Assembly (NCBI GenBank): GCA_036768485.1
Contig: JAVLUZ010000145.1
Span: 17,635,026 to 17,699,025 of the forward strand
DNA length: 64,000 nucleotides
Reading direction: 5' to 3'
From: Mermis nigrescens
Lineage: Eukaryota > Nematoda > Enoplea > Mermithida > Mermithidae
Below the pieces are notes generated by a model. That model did not search any database. It had not been told where the DNA came from and saw nothing but the letters and a program-made list of their open reading frames with translations. Below, piece after piece: positions 11,981 through 24,827 of this stretch (position 1 is the stretch's first letter; each line of letters starts with the position of its first letter). The position numbers and the translations under genes are program-made.

Positions 11981-14485
11981 ATAGGGATGCAATGGGTAGT
12001 GAATTTTAATGAATTCGGGTTCGGGCTCGGTTACTTCACTTAAGTTTATTCGGATTCCTGTTCGGGTTTGGGTAGTCAACTTTAGTTTATTCGGGTTCGG
12101 GTGTCAAAATCAATACCCGTTCGGGTTCGGGGTATTTCAGTAAAGATACAAGCATAACGAATTAATGCATATAAGAATAGTATGTATGTATTTCTAATAT
12201 TAATAAACCATCATTTTACAACGTCAATTTTAAGTCTACACAGATGTCCAGCGTCTGCTAGACACTAAGGTAGGGGCAGGAGAATAAAATGAAAAATTTT
12301 GTACGAATAGGAGTCAAAACTAGGGCAAAACATAGGAACAAATGGAAAAATCTCTCAGCACTGAATTAATATAGTTTTTATGCTAAGTTAACGTTTACTT
12401 ATTTTTTGAGGTTACTCAATGTGGGTAAAGTCAAGAAGTTTATATTTATCTGGTCCCCGGACTGACTGATCTCCAGACGGGCTGTGCTGTATATACAACA
12501 TGATGACTACTATTGTGTGATAAAACTACGCTTCACAACGTTTAGTAGCGCTCTAGCAATTTCTAACTCAGAATAGAAAACACAAAAATTTGCCATTATG
12601 GTGCGATGCGCCAGAAAATTTGGATATCTTTACTGCTTTCAGATAGAATTTGCGGTCTGTTTGATGACAAGCAGTTCAGAAAACTGAATTGATTGAGGCG
12701 CAGAACAATTTTGTCATTCTTACCGTCTGAAACAAAGTTCTAAAGCTTTGTAAGGACAATTATAGAAAACGCTTTTCAAGTATTTATCATGAGTTTAGAT
12801 TCAAGTTTAGATTTTTAACAGGGTAGCTGTGGAAATTGGAATAACTAGGGGGACCAGTCCACAGGTGGGCAATGCCGCGCCGCCGGGTGGCGCCAGAAGG
12901 CACTTCGGTACCTTCAGAACCCCATCTGGGTGGCGCCAGAAAAAAGAGATTTTGATTGGGGGGGTAGAATTTTTTAACCCAAAAATAGAAAAGTGAGAAA
13001 ATGATACAACCAACCAACTAGCCAACCAACCAACCAACTCAACCAACCAGCCAACTAGCCAACCAAACAACCAACAAACCGGCCAAACAACCAACCAACT
13101 AGCCAACCAACCAACCAACCAACCAGCCTCAACAAAAGGGATCCCAGTACCTTCAGAACCAAAATCCATTGCCCAGGTATGGACCAGTTCTCTCAAAATT
13201 TCGGAAGTGCTAGTATTTTCACAAGGATTCCCAAAGAAAAAGACTAGAAGTTCTTGAAGTGCATTCGAAAGACCGCCAATGTATGTTTCCATTACGCTTT
13301 TGAGCTCTTTGCTAATAGAAAGCGAAGCGTCCTGTGATTTAAATAGCCCTAGTTTGAGTAAGGTATGCATTTTAAATATGCCAGAATTTTGCGGTGCTTC
13401 GCACCAAATTATGAATCTTCACTATTGTTTTTCTCCGTAATGTCCCAGAAATAGGCGAATGGGCAAGAATTAGAAGATTTTAAGGGAAGAGCGTAGACGG
13501 TTTGCTTAGAAATCTGTAGTTTAGCATGTTTAAACAAAATAGTTTTTTGTTATGAGTTTGTGAAGCTCATTCTTTGAAATTTTTTCTGAGATTTCCTTTT
13601 CCATGTGGAGCTCTAAGAGGAAGCCTAAAAAATTCACTATTTTTGCCCGTGTCTTAAAAGCACTCGAGTCTCGGAATATCTGAGTGTCCTCCGAATTTAG
13701 AAGTTCAGCTACTATGTAGATATGAGTACTTGCCTGATTTTTATGACCTAAAGAGAAGATTACATTTTTCACGCAATAATTTTTTAATTTGTTACTATTA
13801 GCTGACGCATATAATTTAATAAATTTGCTTTAACAGATCAAAACACTCTGCCAAAGCAGTGCTTGGGATCATTTTGAGTTTGCAGCAAATAATGATTTTA
13901 AGAGAAAAGTGTTGTTTTTAGAAAAAATGGCGGAAAATCTGATATCGCAAAGCATGCTTGACCTGGCATTAACAAATTTTTATACAGCATAGCGAAGTAG
14001 GTTTTGAGCGAAATTTCATTTGTCAATCGATTTTTGAAAAAAGAGTTGAAAGTTTAGAGAAGATTAAAAAATCAATGTTTTAATGATAAATCCATGAAAA
14101 ATTGAAGATTTTGGATGAAAAAATCAATGTTTTTGCGTATATATCAGTAATAAATTGCCGTTTTTTGTTCATCCAGTTGTTTTTATATAATTTATAAAAT
14201 ATAGCACTTTCGGATCAGTCGACCATAATTGAGAAAAGTGACGCGAAGCGCCAAAAAAATCGAAGTTTTGTCAGAAAATTGTGGCGGTTTAGTGCTTAAA
14301 AACACCCGAAATAACACGAATAAATTGTTAAAAAATTTGGGTTCAATTAGTCAACATAAATTTATTTGGATTCGGGTTCGGACATTCCAATTCACTTTAT
14401 TCGGGTCCGGGTTCGGCTTCGGGTCCTGAATTTTGTTCGGGTACCTGAGTATTCGAGTTCGGGTATGGATACCCATTGCACCTCT
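11981..14485. mobile_element. hAT-like element with TTCGGG subterminal arrays
   Basis: The left end ATAGGGATGCAATGGGTA and the right end TACCCATTGCACCTCT are inverse to each other. The flanks TATGTATA (11973-11980) and TATGGATA (14486-14493) match in seven of eight bases. Inside each end is a cluster of TTCGGGTTCGGG units (about 12010-12130 and 14365-14475). The interior holds hairpin motifs near 13392 and 14241, a CCAA simple repeat and two open frames on the - strand (12807-13370, 13530-13772) that I cannot relate to a transposase. Confidence 0.6.
13003..13126. repeat. CCAA-rich simple repeat
   Basis: Runs of CCAA interrupted by AGCCAACTAGCC units. On the - strand it reads as a spurious Gly-Trp-Leu-Val rich frame, which should not be taken for a protein. 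Confidence 0.85.
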
Positions 14486-14769
14486 TATGGATAATACTCC
14501 TTCTCTCATATCTCTTTCTAAACCCGTGCGTGAACAGAAAGGTTATTTTAAATAAAAATAGGTACTGTGAAAAGTTCAAACCAATAATGAATTTTAGCGC
14601 TTTTTCGGACTCTATTGGTAAGGCTGTGATCATGTCCATTTGTGAAATTGTTTGCTACAACTAGCCATACCCTTATATTATTGTTACCTAAGCATGTGAA
14701 ATTTTCTTATTTTGTTATCTCGTCCATGATTTATTGACACTGCATGGTAAAAGTACCTTTTCGTCTTAG

Positions 14770-14867
14770 TGCAGCGCGATTTAAGCGAACGTGGTCGGAA
14801 CTTAACGCAAATTTTGCACCAATATTTGAACCTTGTGAAGCCGGCTTATGAAGAATTTTGTTTCCCA
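14770..14867 (+). CDS. uridine-cytidine kinase, exon 4
   Basis: The exon encodes [17 protein letters not shown] and [12 protein letters not shown], matching the human RDISERGRDLEQILSQY and FVKPAFEEFCLP segment. This is the lid region with conserved arginines that contact the phosphates. Acceptor GTCTTAG precedes 14770, and donor GTGAGA follows the complete codon CCA at 14867 (phase 0). Both ends splice in frame to exons 3 and 5. Confidence 0.93.
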
Positions 14868-14929
14868 GTGAGAATTTGAGTCATATATGATTGTATATTT
14901 GTCCGGGAATATTCATATACAGGGCGGTA

Positions 14930-15307
14930 TTTAGAGGGCGGGTGTGGGCGGCCGCCCCCTTTCTTGTTCGGAAAAAAATTTTGAAAGGTTAGATAATGCA
15001 CGGAAAGATGGACAAGTTATCTGTCTTTAAATTAAAATATTCAAATTTTTCGCCAAATATGGAATATTTTTCGTGATTTTAGCTCAAGCACGACCTAAAA
15101 ACGACATTTTTTATAGCTTTTTGAGTAAGAAGAATTTTTTCTCGAAAACTTCGAATTTTATGATTTTAATGGATACAATATATCGCAAAACGCCGAAGAT
15201 GAGGTTTTTGTGAACTATACCGACGAATTTATAGAGATAAATATCAATTTTTGTTGAGTGTGCCCGCCCCGCCCTCCCTCCTTGGCCAAATCTTGGACAT
15301 GGGCCTG
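14930..15307. mobile_element. possible hAT-like element next to UCK exon 4
   Basis: Left end CAGGGCGGTATTTAGAGGGC and right end GGACATGGGCCTG are loosely inverse, and the flanks TTCATATA and CCCATATA agree in six of eight bases. Sequence to its right (15590-15790) resembles the interior of the 34518-34867 element, so several related fragments lie together here. Confidence 0.35.
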
Positions 15308-16071
15308 CCCATATAAGCAGTATATCTCAAAATTTTCCGAATAGCCGGCCACTTTTAGGATGGATTAACCAACCTAGTATTATTGATAAAAAAGATTTTT
15401 CCGGTCTGAAATTCCCGAAATATCTTGATATTCTTATTATGACTAAAATTGCATCGTCAGAAACCTTCGAATTGGCTAAACTAGGCTACCAAAGGTCAAA
15501 AAACTCATTGCTGTACATCAAAATTTACATGTACAAAACTTAAAAAACTTCTGGGGCCATCTTTTTACAGTGCTATCAAGTACCTTCTACAAAAACACTG
15601 ACACGAAAAGTGGTGTTTTTTGGTCGCGCTTGAGGCAAAATTATGACAAGTGCACATGAGGAACTGACGATTTTTGAAAAGAAACGATGCAATTTTTCCA
15701 TCTTTCCGTTCATTATCTAGCGTTTCAAAAAATTTTTCGACCAAAGGGGCGGCTGGCCGCCCCCACTTCTCTTAAATTTGGTCTCGTGTGTATGCATAAC
15801 AGCGGGCTCTGTACAACCATCAACCAAGATGATCCATCCTTAAAGTGATGGCCAAAATGGATGTAAATCAAAAATTATATTCAAAAGTGTTTGAATTTTA
15901 CCCTAAACTGCGGATTTACATTGTTTTTATGCTATTTTAGCATTTATACCAATTTTTGATGTTGGCCATCGACCATAGTTTGTTTAAAAAACCTTTAGCA
16001 CGCATTCAATTTTTGAATACCTATTATAGATCAAATAAAAAGGTGATTTAAAATAAAACAATGGGCATGAT

Positions 16072-16301
16072 CATACATGTAAGAGGAGGTGGGGATCCCC
16101 CCACTCAAAGTCGGCCGTCCCTCCATACTTCCAAAGCCAGAAAATTTTTTACTCCCCCAATTTTTTCGGCTGTTTGTTTTGGCATTTTTGGTCGTTTTTG
16201 GCCAAAAAATTGGAGGTCATTTACCCCCCCCCCCCGCCGTTCTAAAAATGTCCGGGACCCCCACCTAAAATTTCGAACCGTTGTATGTGTGGACATGTAG
16301 G
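16072..16301. repeat. CATACATGTAA repeat, copy 1
   Basis: Starts CATACATGTAAGAGGAGG. It has C-rich and G-rich tracts, a block containing AAAGCCAGAAAATTTTT and a block containing GGCCAAAA. A shorter copy with the same order lies at 25680-25845. Non-coding, in UCK intron 4. Confidence 0.45.
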
Positions 16302-16767
16302 AAACACAGCATACAAACAATAAATAGTTGTATTACTTGGGTTGGTATTATCGTGTCTTCCCTGGAAACTATTTTTGTAGCCATTTTCCTGCACTAAAGG
16401 TTGATTTCATGTAAAAGTTTCGTAAATACTGTGGTACTCTAAATAGGTCTTATTTTTTATGATTTATATTTTTATATTTATTTAATCTATTATATTTTTT
16501 CTGATTCGTATTATTTAAATCTCGCTTTTCTACACTAGAGATTCTAATGTACGTCGTAGAGGCGTTTGAAAATAAATCTTAACAGTTTGTATCGTTTGCT
16601 TCTTATCAAACTTTGGTGGTATTTCGAAATTGCACGGATTTTCGAATAAGCTATAAAAATTAAATTGATTTCAATCAAGTTTTTCTTCTCAGATTAATGT
16701 GTTTTTTCAAATTTATTCGAAATTTGCGTTTTATTTCTATTCAATACTTGCACAGTTTTGTATTTAG

Positions 16768-17010
16768 ACAAAGAAATACGCCGACGTTATTATACCGCGA
16801 GGTGCCGAAAATAAAGTCGCCATCGACTTGATCGTGCAACACATTTTGGAGATTTTGCGCAACGGATCGTCACGCCGTCAGCGTTCGAATGTCCGACGCT
16901 CGCCGGAAATGTCCAGTCTAGATTTGAACGGCGTCGATACGATGCCGTCGTCGGCTTCTGGATCGTCGAGTGGTCGGCCAACAAGGACTGACGTCATCAG
17001 GCCGCATTAG
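16768..17010 (+). CDS. uridine-cytidine kinase, exon 5 and C terminus
   Basis: The last coding exon starts after acceptor GTATTTAG with [20 protein letters not shown], followed by [10 protein letters not shown]. It matches the human UCK2 end [15 protein letters not shown]...NLIVQHIQDIL. The tail is rich in Ser, Arg and Asn and ends VIRPH then TAG at 17008, much as human UCK2 ends in SSSRPH. The phase fits exon 4. The gene spans about 13.9 kb, with introns of 1.2 to 5.7 kb filled mostly by transposons. Confidence 0.94.
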   Translation, partial: TKKYADVIIPRGAENKVAIDLIVQHILEILRNGSSRRQRSNVRRSPEMSSLDLNGVDTMPSSASGSSSGRPTRTDVIRPH

Positions 17011-18519
17011 CATACAATGCGCATGCGGCGAATACGTGCTAATCACGTGACCGTCCTTTTAATTTGTGTAGTAAGCCAGATAGCGTCACGTGAATTTTAC
17101 TGCATTCACGTGATAAGCACATGCGTGCCAAATGAATTTAGTTATGTGCGTCGTTTGTCGTTAGTATTTTTAATTCAGACACACTACGGCTCTTATGTTT
17201 ATTTTTCCAAATTCATTAGTGATAAAACAATTGGATCCAATCTATTGAATGATTTTCGCGTTTTATGCATTGTATCTGCTGTGCTTTACGGGTGTCGCTT
17301 TTTCGCTTGAAGTTGCTACATTGTATTTTACGTTTCGTCCGTTCAGTTTATCGGCGAAAAACTCCTGAAAGAAATTTAAGATTCGTTTCACAGTTTTAGT
17401 TTAGATGGATTTTTTCCTACCGACTATGTGTAATCGAAGTGAAAAATTAATTTGCTGGCGATTATAAATAGCCTTGAATAATATGGTCGGCTGGAAGCCT
17501 AGTCGGACGCAAAAGATGCAATACCTTAGCTCATTCGCTGCATGATATTTTGGAAAAAAGATCCATAATATGAAAATAATGTTAAAACAAGGTATTTTGT
17601 CTTTCATTCATTTTAGAAAATTGTTGACTTAATGGACGTTTTAACAGAGGCGGATTTTTGTAAGAAGATAGTGATTATGGACTTACCGCTTAAATATTTT
17701 TCGTCTTTAATACTATTTTATCAGAGCAAACATTCGTGAATTGTATTGGCTCTTTGCATCGAAATCCAAAGCAGAGTTGTATTTTTCTTTGGCGCATGAT
17801 TGTAGTAAATGGAATAGATAATGAAATCAGTCATCTGCTCTGCTATCCTTCAGTCAAAATTATTCCTATCTTCCTGCGCTCTGCGCTTAGTTTTTACTTC
17901 GATATTTAACAAATTTAGGACAGCGTCAGCACTTTCCCGCAAAATTTGTAGAATTTACAAATATTTTGAAAATATTCGCGAGCATTGTTTTAGCTGAGTG
18001 TAACACCAAGAAGCACGAGGAAAACGTTGTTTTACGCTTAAATACCAAGTTTTTTCGATTCCTTCTGACTTTCTCGCAAATACTTTATGTACTATGTGAG
18101 CCGCACTGCTCTTTACGAAAATCGTGTCATTGTCAAAAAAAATTTTTAACGTCTTCCTATTTTTATTTTTCCTTATTTGTTTTAAGGGAAACTTTGGCTT
18201 TGTATCTAATCTAGTAAATTCAAGACTCTTGACTTCTCACTACGTGCCGATGTTGTTCCATATAATTCCTCTTAGTCGTGTCTGTGATCCTGGATAATGT
18301 GTTTCTGACACAATGCAAAATTTAAGACATTTTCAAAGTAGTTTCTTGGCTTCTTTGCAGCGTTTCTAGCAGTTGCTTGTCGAAAAACATTTGGCAGATT
18401 TACATTATATTTTCGAAGCAGATAAGTGCTTAATTATTCATTAATTCCTAACTATGGTAAAATAAGGACGATATGTAATGTCTCAGAAAATTTTCGACTT
18501 AATTTTTAATTGACACATT
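17011..18519. other. UCK 3' side and intergenic, no gene seen
   Basis: This must include the 3' untranslated region of the kinase gene. Open frames at 17017-17310 and 17966-18214 have no recognisable domain. No RNA gene or repeat is evident. Confidence 0.45.
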
Positions 18520-20448
18520 TAGGGATGTTCCGGTTCCAGATTTTTCAAAAAAATCGGTTCCGGTTCCGGTTCTTGGAAAACAAGAATTTCGGATCCGGTT
18601 CCGGTTCTTGCTTAAGTTGGAACCGTCGGTTCCGGTTTCGGTTCCGGTTCTTCAACTAGAGAACCGTCGGTTCCGGTTCCGGTTCTCGGTTCCTGTGTTA
18701 AAGTATGTACGCTCTTGATAGCTTGACTTCACCGGAATATGTGAAGATGTAATCGAAAGATAAATTATTCAGGAAGTCGTTTCTATCTAACAACTGCACG
18801 TTCAAATAAGTTTTACGTCTAGTTGACAATTTACTTATAAATCACTGAATATTATCTATGTGTTTCTTAATTGGAGACTTATACGAAATCGAAGTGCTTA
18901 ATTCATGACGAAGATCTGATGCAATGGTGGAAAGAGAAGTCGAAGAATTTGCCGATTCTCGCGTTTATAGCTAAGCAGTATCTTGCAGCCAGTGGCGGAT
19001 CTAGGATTTTCCTTAAGGGGGCAGTATCCTAACTTTTCCAGAAACAGTCGAAAATAGGTCCAAAAATTTGCCCTTAACGCGCGAAACAGCGTTTTTTTCG
19101 GCGTTTTACAATGTACTTTTACATTAAATCACTTTTGACGCAATATTTTTTCTTAAAATTTTAAAATTTTCGACAATTTTGTGCTAAAAATCACTAAAAT
19201 TCTTTGACTTAATCAGAATTCTGGCGCGAAGCACTTTTTTTTGTACAAGGTCCGTTTGACATGTACAAAGATGATCCCCAAAAGTCTTTGTACATTGTGT
19301 ACACACAAATTTTTGGGTACTATAATATGATACAGTAGCGATTTTAGTGTGGTATAAACAGAGTTCGACTTTTTGTAGTGTATTTCAGCTAATTTATGGG
19401 TCTCTAAGGGCAAGAATCACTAAGAATCGTCTTAAAACGGCGTGAAGCGCCTATAAATTTGACATTTTTCCTTTCGAAATGCAGTTTCTGCCAATATAAA
19501 GATAAATAGAGCACACAATCAGTCATTTCGACGCGAAGCGCCGTAAATTTCTGCGAATTTTAGACCTTTTTAGTAATTTTTGTCTCTCCAAAAATCTTCG
19601 TACATGTACAAAGACGGTCACGAAAAAGGTTTGCACATCGGGAAAAATCTTTGCCGAAGACAAAAAAACCGTGGCGCGAAGCGCCGGAATTTTTGTGAGA
19701 TTAAGACGGATAGACGTCAAGAAGCATAATTTATATTTATAGCATTTGATGCGAAACATCGAAATTTTTAATTGAAAATAGAAGAAAACTATGCAAAAAT
19801 AGCTGTTTCTGCTGCTAAAATTGTTTTGAAACCTACATAAACAGAAAATGGCTTCCCGGTGGCCAAGAAAGTAAATAAATGTCATTAATAGGTATCATCC
19901 GGCGGGTAAAGCCGAAAAAATTTGAGAAATTATGGTCACTGAGGGCCAAAAAATAATTGCAAATTGTATATCCATTCTTTATCTCGCCAAACATTTTTGG
20001 CAAATGGAGGCGCCCCCCTCCCGCCCCCTTAGATTCGCCCCTGCTTGCAGCGCCAGCTACAAGCATTCCATCGGAACAGCTGTTCAATCGCACTGGAATC
20101 ATTTACGACCCTCTCAGAAACAGGCTACATGGCGGAAAAGCAGAATGACTGTTATTTTTAAAATATAATTTACTCGGAACAATACTAAGTTTTAGTCTGT
20201 AATTTTTTGGGTAATAATAGGTTGAATAGCTGCTTCATGTCTTCACTAAATTTTATGAAGTTCGATTTTTAACTCTAATTTTAAAAAACCGATAACCGAC
20301 TCAAAAAAGATCGGTTCCGGTTCCGGTTCTAAGAAAATCAAAAAATCGGTTCCGGTCCCGGTTCTTAGAATATGAAAAAATCGGTTCTCGGTTCCGGTTC
20401 CAAAAAAAGGTCGGTTCCAGCCGGTTCCGGTTAACCGGCACATCCCTA
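18520..20448. mobile_element. hAT-like element with GGTTCC arrays, perfect target duplication
   Basis: Inverted ends TAGGGATGTTCCGGTT and AACCGGCACATCCCTA are flanked by the perfect 8-bp duplication GACACATT (18512-18519 and 20449-20456). Just inside the ends are arrays of GGTTCCGGTTC, about 18535-18690 and 20285-20440. The middle was hit by a second hAT-like element (18990-20043). No transposase is visible, so it was moved by a protein coded elsewhere. Confidence 0.9.
18990..20043. mobile_element. hAT-like element family N1, nested, perfect target duplication
   Basis: It starts CAGTGGCGGATCTAGGATTT and ends AGATTCGCCCCTG. The perfect 8-bp duplication CTTGCAGC flanks it at 18982-18989 and 20044-20051. 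It lies wholly within the 18520-20448 element and is therefore the younger insertion. It carries hairpin motifs near 19222, 19439, 19531 and 19672 and two blocks around ACATGTACAAAG (about 19256 and 19606) shared with 23194-23625. The segment next to its right end matches the 497-1073 element in inverse orientation. Confidence 0.92.
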
Positions 20449-20518
20449 GACACATTATCTTTTCTTCTTAGTTTAAACCTGAAATTCCTGGGCGAATGTA
20501 AAGCTTAGGTCGTGCGTG

Positions 20519-20852
20519 AACACATGTTTTCTTAGGGGTTGGGGGTTTAAACCCCCAGTATGGCAACTGACTCCCGCAATATGGCTGCGACCCCCAGAAT
20601 TGTAATCTCATATTCTTGGCGCTCTGCACCATATACACATTTTCTGACTATATTTTTTCAATTTTCTCTGTTTTTTACAAATTTTTTTCGAAATTTTGCT
20701 AACGTTTTTGTTCTAAAAAGAACGAGCATTGAATGAATCGTCAGAAAGCAGTGTTTTTTACGTGCACCTATCGTTTTTTAGCCCCAAAAGGCACGTTAAA
20801 AAATTTTTCGGGCCTGACCCCCTTCCCGGAATTCCCATGCTGTACACGTATG
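20519..20852. repeat. dispersed repeat family R1, copy
   Basis: Reverse-oriented R1 copy ending CCATGCTGTACACGTATGG, with GGGTTTAAACCCCCAG near the start and a decayed hairpin motif near 20620. Confidence 0.5.
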
Positions 20853-23193
20853 GTCGTGACGTGGTCCTTTTTTGTATAATTTGTTTGTGTTATTGATGCT
20901 CGTTTGTCAAATGTTCAGTGTGATTTATTTCCATCATGATTCGGTATTGTCGACCATAGTCGCAAAGTATTCATTTCCGGTTGCGAGACCTTCCGGTCTT
21001 TGGGTCTGACAAATGTTAGAAAAACTGAATTATTGCAATTTACTGAGCTGCAGATATAGTGGCCTCGGAAATTGGTTTAAACGTTCAGATATACAAAGTG
21101 CACGTATTTAGACTAACAATGTGCACATAATTAAAAATTTTATGTGGAGAGCTTTAGTTTATATTCCCTTTCAGCCTTACTTTCTTCTCTTGTGTCCATT
21201 TAATCCACATTTTTTCTTCTTCTAGGGCAACATGTACCACCTTTCGGAATTTATAAGTTTAAAGTTTTCAGCTTTTCCGCGTCGGATTGGCTGTTATTTT
21301 ATAATTTTGTCCTTCAAATAGCCAAAGTTTGAGTGTGTCGAATTTCCACGCATTTCCTCAGAATTATTCAGAATTATTTCTTTTCTAAATTGCTGTTCTT
21401 TGCAATGCATTACAATTGAGTAAGTATATAGCAAGTTAAAAATTTTTTCAGCAGTCAACTCTTCTAGTATAGAGCAATCCAAGAAATGCTAAAGAATACC
21501 ATTATTTTTGCCCATCTCGTAGAAGTTGTCGAGATATCCGACTCCAAAATTTTTGTGTTTCCAAAATGCAGAAGGTTACGTACTTGCCTGACTATTGTTG
21601 AGCCACTGGCCGATCTGGAATTTTCTTGTTTAAGACTGTATTCCTGTTTCGACCTTCGTTTTGGTTTATTTTAGGTACGACTAAATTTTTTCCTTATCAC
21701 TTTTTGTAAGAAATTACCTTCAGTGTCACCTCTTGCACGTCTGGTATTCTCCCTGTGACAAGGTAGGCTGAAGTTAATTTTTTCCCGAAAAAGCCAGAAA
21801 GATTTTAAATTGAATTACGGTAGTTTTGTGTTATTTTGAAGGCTTAATCTAGCTCAGGGTAGGTACCTTTAGCTTCGACCGATTTTCCATACCGGCAATG
21901 CTGTACATCCATGCTCGTAGTCGTAACACGTGTTCAATTATTGTAATTTTTTTGCTTTTTGGCCATGTGAGCCGGGCCAGCTTACAAACTAACCGTTTTA
22001 CGCGAAATACTGGATGATTATTGCATACAAATTTGGATTCTTCATACTGTACCATAAACTTTAAGGAAATTGGAATAACGTATCTATTAATTATCAAAGA
22101 TTGCTACCACAACTACATATGATGTACTGGGAGTCGGGAGTCGGAACTTTTCTAGAGCACGTCCTCTTTCTCTTGTGAAACTAGTCAGACCCATATTAGA
22201 ATTTCATTTTTTAGGTAGAGCATGACAAGAACATGAAGAAATAATTGTTAAAAAACTTAAAAACACCTAAACCCTTTTGGCATTCAAATATATTCGAACT
22301 TTAAGCTTCAATCTTGTTGCTGCTCTTGTTCAATGTTCGGCCATCCAATTCCTAACGTAAAGATTTATCTATTCTCTAGTTTTCTGTGTTGAAGAATTTA
22401 CCTACATGTTTGATTACACTCAAAAATCACATTTTTTCTTTCGTGCAAAAACCTAGATTGATACATTCTGTTGTGAAAATTGCTCATCGTATTTAATTAT
22501 CTTCTCATGTTAAAAAGACGCACACGACATTTATGATCATGCTTTATTGGAATTTTCTTGTTTTCTCGTTACATTGTCGCGTCGGCATGAGTCAGACCTT
22601 TTATTTTATCCGCATTGAATGCTGTGTGGAATTGCAAGTAATTTTTAAATAAAATGTTTGTGAATGAGGCGATTAAAGCAATTGTTGATAAATAAAGGTA
22701 CGATACTTAATTTACCAAAAGGAATTCGATTGGTTTCGTGCTCGCAGATTGAAGATGACTGAATAATGCGATTCTCATTGAAAAATCGTATGGTTAACGA
22801 GATTCTGTGAATATGGGTCAATTTTTAGCGCCCAAAATTTAGCTACTAAAGCATTTCTGGAATGATACAGTCAGTCATTTTGCTTAAGAAATTTTCTTTG
22901 TTTCATGTGCTCAATGTGTTCATTTCTACACTCTGAGCCGTTTTTGTAATCGATTCACACCCGTTCATGAGTCGTTAACTATGCGTAAGGCGTTGTGAAG
23001 CTGATTTTTCGAGTCTAAATTTTTTGGCGTTGTTTAATGCAGGTTGGTCCAGTGGTTTGATTTTTCTTATATATTTCTCAACCTCGTATGTAACTTCAAT
23101 TTCAAAAGTATGGAAGGAATGTCGCGTTTGTTATTCGCAACTAAATCTCAAATTGTAAATTTCAATTTTGTGGAATACAGAATCAATGTTTTT
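20853..23193. other. intergenic, no gene or repeat recognised
   Basis: AT-rich DNA. The open frames are under 90 codons, without conserved motifs or flanking splice signals that build a gene. This is the longest stretch of the window without an obvious transposon. Confidence 0.4.
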
Positions 23194-23625
23194 TTGTAGG
23201 TACAAGGTCCGTTTGTACATGTACAAAGATGGTCCCCAAAAGTCTTTGCACATTTTGTACACACAAATTTTTGGGTACTATAATATGGTACAGTAGCGAT
23301 TTTAGTGTGGCAAAAACAGTTGTTCGACCTTTGGTAGTGTATTTTAGCCAATTTCTGGGTTTTTCAGGGCAAAAATCACTAATAATCGTCTCAAAACGGC
23401 GCAAAGCACCGAAAAATTTGGCATTTTTCCTTTCAAAATGCAATTTCTGACATTATAAAGATATATAGACACACACAATTACTCATTTCAGCGCCGAAAA
23501 TTTTTTCGAATTTTAAACCTTTTTTTGCACTTTTTGTCTTCCCAAAAATCTTTGTACATGTACAAAGACGGTCCCCAAAAGTCTTTGTACATCGGGAAAA
23601 ATGTTTGCCGAATACAAAACAAACA
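23194..23625. repeat. repeat with CTTTGTACATGTACAAAG palindromes
   Basis: The palindrome TTTGTACATGTACAAAG appears near 23212 and again near 23550, with related AAAGTCTTTGTACAT blocks after each. The order and spacing match the interior of the nested element at 18990-20043 (19240-19660). It includes a decayed hairpin motif near 23398. It is probably a fragment of that family; I see no ends. Confidence 0.55.
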
Positions 23626-23717
23626 CAGTATAGAATAATGTATTGTCCTTTCTGTTTAGCTAGACTTTAGGCGTAATTTTATAGTGGTACGGTACAAGTT
23701 TTTTAATATTTGTTTAA

Positions 23718-23840
23718 ATGGCATCTCATGATGATTATTCCTCCGGACGAAGAGGCGATAAACCGTGCCGGTCGTGTCTGGATCCTCGAGCTTGGTTCCG
23801 AAGTATGGCTGGACGAAACACTGTTGAACCGCACAAGTAC
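23718..23840 (+). CDS. ALR/Erv1-type sulfhydryl oxidase, exon 1
   Basis: First exon of a FAD-linked thiol oxidase of the ALR (GFER)/Erv1 family. In mitochondria this enzyme reoxidises Mia40/CHCHD4 in the intermembrane space and passes electrons to cytochrome c. ATG at 23718 gives a short N terminus and then KPCRSCLDPRAWFRSM, matching KPCRACVDFKTWMRTQ of human ALR; Cys17 and Cys20 form the N-terminal shuttle CXXC. The exon end is set at 23840 (donor GTATAA) because it keeps phase 0 with exon 2. A stronger-looking donor four bases earlier (GTACGT at 23837) would need the alternative acceptor before 26063. Exons 2 and 3 follow at 26058 and 28611, total about 167 residues. Confidence 0.85.
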
Positions 23841-24827
23841 GTATAATAAATCTTCGTCAAATCAACATAATGTTTAATTGACATCTAAGATTTGCGGTTC
23901 AGGAACCGAAATCTATTTTTTCTCATCTTGGAAGTAGTTTCATTAAAATTGTGTCAACATTTTAGACGTCAGGCAATATTGTTCAGTTTTATTTAAAAAC
24001 TTTGGAGCACTTGTTTCGTACGACCCCTTTTGCAAGTTTGCCAGGTCATTTGCACCAAAGCCAAATTAACAGTGAATTTCGTAAATTTGCGTTGAATTTA
24101 ATCAGCCTGAAAGCGCGATTTTCCAAGTTTTTGTTTGGTATTAATAATCTTGTATTTGTGACTAGATTTTCATAGCATTGTGTTTTTGGTAAACTCGCTA
24201 GAACGTTCCAGCAGCATTTAATCCTTCAAGAATCTCATTGCGGCTTACCAACTTTTATTTTGAGAGCTTTCAGTAGTAATGTAAATGTTTAGTTGTATCC
24301 GTTTTCCACGGCCAGATTTGCGACCTTATTGGCGACAAAACTGGCGCTATGAATATGTAATGTGACGGCTAAGTTTGAAACATCGTATCTCATTTTTTAA
24401 ATTTTGAAACCTTATTTTGGGATGCTAAAATCGTTATAGCGTATTTAACATTTTTAGCCAGATTTTTTTGTAAAATAGCTCGCAAATAAAATATTTTTTA
24501 CTAATTTCTATGTTTTTTTTAATTTCCATGTGTAAACTCTTGTATTTATATCTGTGATTGCATACGTAATGTTTTCTACTGTTTACTTGATACGACTGCA
24601 AGAAAACTGGAAGTTCGAATAATGATTAGAACAACGATCAGAAAATCATCAGTGTCATGGAATGACATTTTAGATTTTTTATTAAGACATCAATTGAAAG
24701 CAAAGTAGTAGGTTACATGTACATCTATCAGAATAAGTGAGGACAGTAGACATAGGCGCATAAACAGTGAATGACGGACTAATTTTATGAACAATTGTTA
24801 ATAATTATAATTTATTTTTCTCGTTAC

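Noticed and set aside
12807..13370. 187-codon open frame on the - strand rich in Gly-Trp-Leu-Val
   Set aside because: The repetitive part is the CCAA simple repeat read backwards, and the whole frame lies within the 11981-14485 element. No family resemblance.
17017..17310. 97-codon frame right after the kinase stop
   Set aside because: It has no domain and lies where the 3' untranslated region must be.
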